The notes under the pieces were generated by a model. It had not been told where the DNA came from. It saw only the letters and a program-made list of their open reading frames with translations, and did no database searches. Of a stretch of DNA of 35,565 nucleotides, positions 30,949 to 35,565 are shown in pieces. A program made the translations under genes and the position numbers. The stretch comes from Lachnospiraceae bacterium (GTDB lineage: Bacteria; Bacillota; Clostridia; Lachnospirales; Lachnospiraceae), in contig VSOB01000034.1 in NCBI GenBank assembly GCA_009774625.1, forward strand, positions 1 through 35,565, read 5' to 3'. Each line of letters opens with the position of its first letter. Positions within the stretch are counted from its first letter, which is position 1.

Positions 30949-32268
30949 ATGCAACAGGTAAAATTGCGGGATATCAGAGTTCTTATGATGGCGGTGAATT
31001 TTATTGCAGTGCTTTTCACGGCGGTTTCAGTGGCGGCGACAACAGAATATATCTGTTCCCGTTATGAAGCAAGGGATTTTCTGGATACGGTGCATGCGAT
31101 TCCGGTACAGCCCCGGATGAATGTGATCGTGGTAACGGCACTGTATCTTCTTTTGGTGGCCGTCTTTATCGCACAGGAACGGTATGTGAATCAGACCGGG
31201 AAAATTTATCTGCTTCTGGTATTGGAATTTGTCATCAGCGCCGTAATCGTTGGCGTGATGAATTTTAATTATAATGGTCTGTTTTTCCTCGTGTTTACGG
31301 GGGTGATGTATCATGCCAAAGGGGACAAGGGGAAATACCTGGTAATCTGTCTTGCGCTGATCAGTTTCCTTCTGACCGATTCCAAGCTGCTCTCCATTAA
31401 TTTTGAATTATATTCCATCAACGATTATTTTAATTTTTATGATGCGTCATTGCAGCAGTATCTTCTGGGTGGTTATAATCTGCTGAACTCACTGAATATT
31501 ATTTTGTTTATCATTTATTGTATTCTGATGATTCAGCAGCAGCGGGGAACCATCGACGAGGTCAATCTGCTGTATGAGGAGATCCGGAAAACCAATCAGG
31601 ATCTGGAAAACGCCAACCATCAGTTGAAAGAATACGCCAAGATTACGGAGCGTATGGGGGAGACAAAGGAACGAAACCGGCTTGCCAGAGAGATCCATGA
31701 TACACTGGGGCATACGCTCACTGGTATTTCAGTGGGTATTGATGCCTGTATTGCAATGGTGGAGCTGGCGCCAGCAGAGGCAAAGGCCCATCTGGAGCGT
31801 ATTTCCGAGGTGGCAAGAAACGGACTTCTGGAGATCCGGCGTTCGGTCAATGAGCTGAAGCCGGATGCGTTGGAGCGTCTGGGGCTGGAATCTTCTATTA
31901 CCAAGATGATTACGGATATGAAGTCGGTTACGGATATGCAGATTTTCTTTGACTGCCGGATCAGGCCGCTGAAATTTGATGAGGATGAGGAAAGCGCCAT
32001 ATATCGGGTGATTCAGGAAAGCCTGACTAACGCCATGCGTCACGGGAAGGCAAGCCGGGTACGGATCGTGATGGAACGGCAGGAGGATACGGCTGTGCTG
32101 ACCATCAATGATAACGGTATCGGCTGCGGCGAAATCAAAAACGGATTTGGCACAAAGCATATTATGGAGCGTATCGGTATGCTGAACGGCACAGTGGAAT
32201 TTAAGAGTGAAAACGGGTTCAGTGTCATTGCCAGAATACCCATCAGATGGGGGGAAGAGTATGATTAA
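30949..32268 (+). CDS. NarX/DesK-type (HisKA_3) histidine kinase with six TM helices
   Basis: A 439-residue kinase with hydrophobic segments at about 11-30, 58-76, 86-106, 109-121, 129-143 and 176-196. The sensor part is therefore largely buried, with one extracellular loop of about 27 residues between TM1 and TM2. A coiled coil (about 205-240) leads to the HisKA_3 dimerisation box with H250 in AREIHDTLGHTLTGI. The ATPase domain has QESLTNAMRHG (N box), NDNGIGCG and GFGTKHIMERI. TAAGGAG lies upstream of the ATG. It overlaps the LuxR-type response regulator gene by 8 nt. The small outer part makes it a candidate to read out an interaction with a separate binding protein. Confidence 0.92.
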   Translation: MQQVKLRDIRVLMMAVNFIAVLFTAVSVAATTEYICSRYEARDFLDTVHAIPVQPRMNVIVVTALYLLLVAVFIAQERYVNQTGKIYLLLVLEFVISAVIVGVMNFNYNGLFFLVFTGVMYHAKGDKGKYLVICLALISFLLTDSKLLSINFELYSINDYFNFYDASLQQYLLGGYNLLNSLNIILFIIYCILMIQQQRGTIDEVNLLYEEIRKTNQDLENANHQLKEYAKITERMGETKERNRLAREIHDTLGHTLTGISVGIDACIAMVELAPAEAKAHLERISEVARNGLLEIRRSVNELKPDALERLGLESSITKMITDMKSVTDMQIFFDCRIRPLKFDEDEESAIYRVIQESLTNAMRHGKASRVRIVMERQEDTAVLTINDNGIGCGEIKNGFGTKHIMERIGMLNGTVEFKSENGFSVIARIPIRWGEEYD

Positions 32269-32935
32269 AGTATTGATTGCAGACGATCAGGAGCTGATTC
32301 GTCAAAGTCTTAGGATCGTATTGAATACAAAGGAAGAAATGCAGGTAACGGATACGGCGGCCAATGGGCAGGAAGTGATCCAGAGCATCCGCAGGGAAAT
32401 GCCGGATGTGATTCTGATGGACATCCGTATGCCTAAAATGGACGGTGTACAATGTACAAAAATCATCAAAGAAAATTATCCGGAGGTGAAAATCATCATC
32501 CTGACTACCTTTGATGATGATGAGTATGTTTACAACGCATTGAAATTCGGCGCCAGCGGCTATTTGCTGAAGGGTGTTTCAATGGATGAACTGGCGGAAG
32601 CTATTCATACGGTATACAGCGGCCGGGCCATGATCAATCCGGATATTGCCACTAAGGTGGTAAAGCTCTTTTCACAGATGGCAAAGGCAGATTTTTCCAT
32701 ACAGGTGGAAGAGCAGAGGGAGAAGGAACTGACAAAGACAGAATGGAAGATCATAGAGCAGGTGGAGTTCGGCGCTTCCAATAAGGAGGTGGCGGGAAAT
32801 CTGAACCTTTCGGAAGGAACCGTGCGGAACTATTTAAGTACGATATTAAATAAGCTGGGACTGCGGGATCGGACACAGCTTGCCATCTGGGCGGTGCAGA
32901 CCGGAGTCAGCAAGAGAAAGCCGGAGCATATATGA
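32261..32935 (+). CDS. NarL/LuxR-type response regulator
   Basis: A 224-residue response regulator. The receiver has D8 and D9 (IADDQE), phospho-acceptor D54 in LMDIRMPK, T82/T83 in ILTTFDDDEY and K104 in GYLLKG. The C-terminal helix-turn-helix region is of the LuxR type: LTKTEWKIIEQVEFGASNKE, then NLSEGTVRNYLSTILNKLG. The ATG at 32261 is inside the end of the kinase gene and follows GGGGGAAG. It overlaps the next gene by ATGA. The pair of palindromes upstream of the RbsB-like gene (25918-25964) is a candidate target; the module genes would then be autoregulated. This link is inferred from position and symmetry only. Confidence 0.95.
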   Translation: MIKVLIADDQELIRQSLRIVLNTKEEMQVTDTAANGQEVIQSIRREMPDVILMDIRMPKMDGVQCTKIIKENYPEVKIIILTTFDDDEYVYNALKFGASGYLLKGVSMDELAEAIHTVYSGRAMINPDIATKVVKLFSQMAKADFSIQVEEQREKELTKTEWKIIEQVEFGASNKEVAGNLNLSEGTVRNYLSTILNKLGLRDRTQLAIWAVQTGVSKRKPEHI

Positions 32936-34245
32936 GCAGAAAAAAGAAAATCAGCATAGCGGCATGCCTGATCGGTGCGCTGGCTCTGCTGACAGGCGGC
33001 CTGATCTGGCAGAAAACCCGGGTGGTGGTGCTGGAAGTGGGCATTTTCGCAGGCAGCAACTGGGATGTGGCCAATGCCAACAGTTATGTGATCATAGACA
33101 AGGCTGTGGAAAAGTTTGAGGCGGAGCATGACAATGTAGTAGTACATTATTACAGCGGTATCCGCAAAGAAGATTATTCCGAGTGGTTTTCCGGGCAGGT
33201 CCTTCGGGGGAAAGAACCGGATGTGTTTATGGTGCTGGGAGAAGATTTTAATCAGTTTGCAGAAATCGGTATTATGAAAGATCTGGAGCCGCTTATGATG
33301 GCAGATCCGGATTTTCAGAAAGAGAGCTATTACAACACGGCTCTGCAGGCAGGGCAGTATGACGGACGGCAGTATGCGCTGCCCTATGAAACGGTGCCTA
33401 CGCTGATGTTTGTCAACAAGTCGCTGCTGAACCGGGAAGGGCTGTCCGTACCGGACAATGACTGGACCTGGGACGATCTGTATCAGATCTGCCGACAGAT
33501 CACCAAAGACCGGGACGGGGACGGCCTGCTGGATCAGTTCGGCACTTACAATTATGGATGGACGGAAGCCGTTTATTCCAATGGGGCGGAACTTTTTGAC
33601 GAAAACGGAACGGAGAGTTATTTCAACGATGAACGTGTGACGGAGGCGGTGCGCTTTACCAAGCAGATTACAGATCTGAATCAGCGGCAAAAGGTGTCGA
33701 AGGACGATTTTGACAGTGGAAATGTGGCGTTTATGCCGCTGCCCTTTACCGAATACAGAACCTATAAGACTTATCCCTATAAAATCAAGAAGTATACAAA
33801 GTTTCAGTGGGACTGCATCACACTGCCTGCAGGACCGGAGGGGGGCAATACCTCCATGATCAATACGCTTCTGATGGGAATCAGCAACCATACGAAAGAA
33901 GAACAGTTGGCATGGGAATTTTTGAAACTGCTGACCTATGATGAAGAAATTCAAATGGACCTGTTCCGGTATTCCCAGGGGGTATCTGTACTGCGGCAGG
34001 TGACTACTTCCAGGGAAACAGAAGAAATCCTGCAGGCGGATATGGAAAAAAACGAGAAGTTTATCGACAACAATCTGGTCAGCGACGTGATTGAAAACGG
34101 CGTGGTGACGCCAAAATTCCCCAAATATGCAGACGCCATTGCAATGGCGGACAATGAGATCAACCGGATCATAGAAGATGATGACAATATTGACAATTCC
34201 ATGCGTATCCTGCAGCGGCAGATCGGGAAGTATCTGCGCAGGTAG
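32932..34245 (+). CDS. orphan family 1 extracellular solute-binding protein, membrane-anchored
   Basis: A 437-residue MalE-type (CUT1, family 1) binding protein. An N-terminal hydrophobic helix at about 7-26 has no lipobox cysteine after it (GGLIWQKTRVVV), so it may remain anchored. The binding fold has EVGIFAGSNWDVANAN, KEPDVFMVLGEDFNQFAEIG, YALPYETVPTLMFVNKSLL, WTWDDLYQICRQIT, VAFMPLPFTEYRTY and a C-terminal ITNPDDSMR-like helical part. The start overlaps the response regulator stop (ATGA). No CUT1 permeases are present, and all transporters here are CUT2, so a sensory or regulatory accessory role is more likely than import. The ligand may be an oligosaccharide. Function is inferred. Confidence 0.85.
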   Translation: MSRKKKISIAACLIGALALLTGGLIWQKTRVVVLEVGIFAGSNWDVANANSYVIIDKAVEKFEAEHDNVVVHYYSGIRKEDYSEWFSGQVLRGKEPDVFMVLGEDFNQFAEIGIMKDLEPLMMADPDFQKESYYNTALQAGQYDGRQYALPYETVPTLMFVNKSLLNREGLSVPDNDWTWDDLYQICRQITKDRDGDGLLDQFGTYNYGWTEAVYSNGAELFDENGTESYFNDERVTEAVRFTKQITDLNQRQKVSKDDFDSGNVAFMPLPFTEYRTYKTYPYKIKKYTKFQWDCITLPAGPEGGNTSMINTLLMGISNHTKEEQLAWEFLKLLTYDEEIQMDLFRYSQGVSVLRQVTTSRETEEILQADMEKNEKFIDNNLVSDVIENGVVTPKFPKYADAIAMADNEINRIIEDDDNIDNSMRILQRQIGKYLRR

Positions 34246-34256
34246 GGCGTTGGTAC

Positions 34257-34285
34257 TTGTCTACGGAAATGAAAAAAGATATAAT
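34257..34285 (+). promoter_or_regulatory. promoter of the fructokinase gene
   Basis: TTGTCT (34257-34262) and a perfect TATAAT (34280-34285) are spaced 17 nt apart, 12 nt after the stop codon of the family 1 binding protein. The transcript would begin near 34292, about 35 nt upstream of the ATG. Confidence 0.75.
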
Positions 34286-34327
34286 GAAGAAAGACAGCGG
34301 AAAATAAAACAGCGGGAGGAGAAAAAG

Positions 34328-35305
34328 ATGGCAGCAAAAAAATATGATGTATTGGCGTTGGGGGAACTTTTGATTGATTTTACGGAAAATGCACAAAGCA
34401 GTCAGGGAAATCCCATGTTTGAAGCCAATCCCGGCGGTGCGCCCTGCAATGTGCTGGCGATGTTAAATAAGCTGGGGAAGAAAACAGCCTTTATGGGAAA
34501 GGTGGGGAAGGACCAGTTCGGGGTGATGCTCAGGCAGGTATTGGATGAGCTGGGTATCGGTACGGAATGTCTGTATGTGGATGAGGAAGTGCGTACCACA
34601 CTGGCTTTTGTACATACGGCTGAGGACGGCGACAGAGATTTTGCATTTTACAGAAATCCCGGCGCGGATATGATGCTGGATGTGTCTGAGGTCAGAGAAG
34701 AAATGATAAAAGATACGGAGATTTTCCACTTCGGCACGCTGTCCATGACCCATGAGGGAGTGCGGGAGGCCACAAAAAAGGGGCTGCGGATCGCAAAGGA
34801 GAACGGTATCATCATTTCCTTTGATCCCAACCTGCGCCCGCCTCTGTGGAAGAGTCTGGAGGATGCGAAAGAGCAGATTCTGTATGGTATGGAACGGTGT
34901 GATATTCTGAAGATTTCCGACGATGAAGTATTGTTCGTATCCGGCTGTGATACCGTGGAGGAAGGCGCTCAGTGGATCCGGGAGCGGTACGGCTCTATCA
35001 GACTGATGCTGACCACACTGGGCAAAGAAGGAAGCGTGGCATATTATGGAGACTGCAAAGTGGAGGTAAAGCCCTTCCTGAATCCGGATACCATCGAGAC
35101 AACAGGGGCCGGGGATACATTCTGTGCCTGCATTTTAAACTATGTGCTGGAGCATGGTCTGGAATCTCTGACAGAGGAAGATCTGAAAGCGATGCTCACC
35201 TTTGCCAACGCATCTTCCAGCCTGATTACCACCAGGCGGGGAGCGCTGAAGGTGATGCCGGAAAAGGCGGAAGTGGAAGCCTATATTGCAGACAGGCAGA
35301 GGTAG
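34328..35305 (+). CDS. fructokinase (PfkB-family sugar kinase)
   Basis: A 325-residue ribokinase/PfkB-family kinase phosphorylating fructose or a related sugar with ATP. The sugar-binding signature is NPGGAPCNVLAML (residues 34-46, with the GGAPCN core at 36-41), characteristic of bacterial ScrK-type fructokinases. The catalytic loop TTGAGDTFCA places the base at D263. FDPNLRPPLW and the ATP-site region TTLGKEGS are also present. The start at 34328 follows GGGAGGAG; the frame upstream lacks support. It has its own promoter and an intrinsic terminator, so it is transcribed separately although it borders the right sugar module. It may feed ketohexoses taken up by the RbsABC-type transporter into glycolysis. 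Confidence 0.92.
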   Translation: MAAKKYDVLALGELLIDFTENAQSSQGNPMFEANPGGAPCNVLAMLNKLGKKTAFMGKVGKDQFGVMLRQVLDELGIGTECLYVDEEVRTTLAFVHTAEDGDRDFAFYRNPGADMMLDVSEVREEMIKDTEIFHFGTLSMTHEGVREATKKGLRIAKENGIIISFDPNLRPPLWKSLEDAKEQILYGMERCDILKISDDEVLFVSGCDTVEEGAQWIRERYGSIRLMLTTLGKEGSVAYYGDCKVEVKPFLNPDTIETTGAGDTFCACILNYVLEHGLESLTEEDLKAMLTFANASSSLITTRRGALKVMPEKAEVEAYIADRQR

Positions 35306-35330
35306 GAGAGAAAAATACGGGGATATGGAA

Positions 35331-35357
35331 AGAGGTCATGTGATGGCCTCTTTTTTT
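35331..35357 (+). terminator. intrinsic terminator of the fructokinase gene
   Basis: AGAGGTCA (35331-35338) pairs with TGGCCTCT (35344-35351) with one wobble pair and a 5-nt loop, followed by seven T. Confidence 0.88.
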
Positions 35358-35358
35358 A

Positions 35359-35565
35359 TATAGTATAACAAAAATGGGACGCACTGCGGCAGACCGGAAA
35401 TATGCCGCACTTTGCAAGAAAAGGAAATTGTGCAAAATGTGAAAAAACAACAGGAGAAAGAAAGACAAACAAAGAAAATAATAACAAAGATTTAGAATAT
35501 CCGGGAGAATATTTGGATGATACAATAAAAAAGGAAAGAAAAGTACAAAAAAATTGTGCAAAAGA
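35359..35565. other. A-rich intergenic end of window with a 13-bp direct repeat
   Basis: No gene is supported in the last 207 bases. The sequence AAATTGTGCAAAA occurs at 35425-35437 and again at 35551-35563, 126 bp apart, and may be regulatory for a gene beyond the window. TACAAT at 35521-35526 could be a -10 element but has no good -35. Confidence 0.4.

Overview
The window looks like a chromosomal segment of a Lachnospiraceae-type Firmicute (class Clostridia). The basis is the class III fructose-1,6-bisphosphatase, a lysine riboswitch upstream of dapA, strong AGGAGG-type ribosome binding sites, sigma-A promoters, a YerC/TrpR-like protein, a DUF1836 protein, a rubredoxin-fused flavoprotein, and an abundance of CUT2-type sugar ABC transporters and YesN/LytS regulators. 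No tRNA, rRNA, CRISPR array, insertion sequence or phage gene was seen.

Positions 1-14.7 kb hold housekeeping genes in short units: typA with an aldo/keto reductase on the minus strand; an SSB-like double OB-fold protein and a CobO-like P-loop protein with damaged nucleotide-binding motifs; dapA under a lysine riboswitch; two small membrane proteins; dapB and fbp. Next come two lipoproteins flanking an isolated HisA of the eukaryotic (HIS6) type, a cold-shock protein, a membrane-anchored degenerate LytM/M23 protein followed by a bactofilin, and a YerC-family regulator.

Positions 14.9-35.3 kb form a sugar sensing and uptake island with an approximately mirror-like layout. The left module has a DUF1836 protein, a membrane-anchored sugar-binding protein, a LytS/YesM-type histidine kinase, a YesN-type AraC response regulator, a XylF-like lipoprotein, a terminator, and then a ChvE-type binding protein, ATPase and permease. 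A rubredoxin-domain flavin reductase sits in the centre on the minus strand. The right module has an RbsB-like binding protein, an RbsA-like ATPase, an RbsC-like permease, a binding lipoprotein closely resembling the module's own RbsB-like protein, a six-TM NarX-type histidine kinase, a LuxR-type response regulator, an orphan family 1 solute-binding protein with a membrane anchor, and a fructokinase under its own promoter.

Each transporter is therefore paired with a two-component system and two extra binding proteins, one of which resembles the transporter's own receptor. The left module matches the known XylFII-LytS-YesN type of three-component xylose sensing. The right module, built from a different kinase and regulator family, is the most likely place for an uncharacterised analogue. 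All functional assignments come from reading the sequence; no database search was run.
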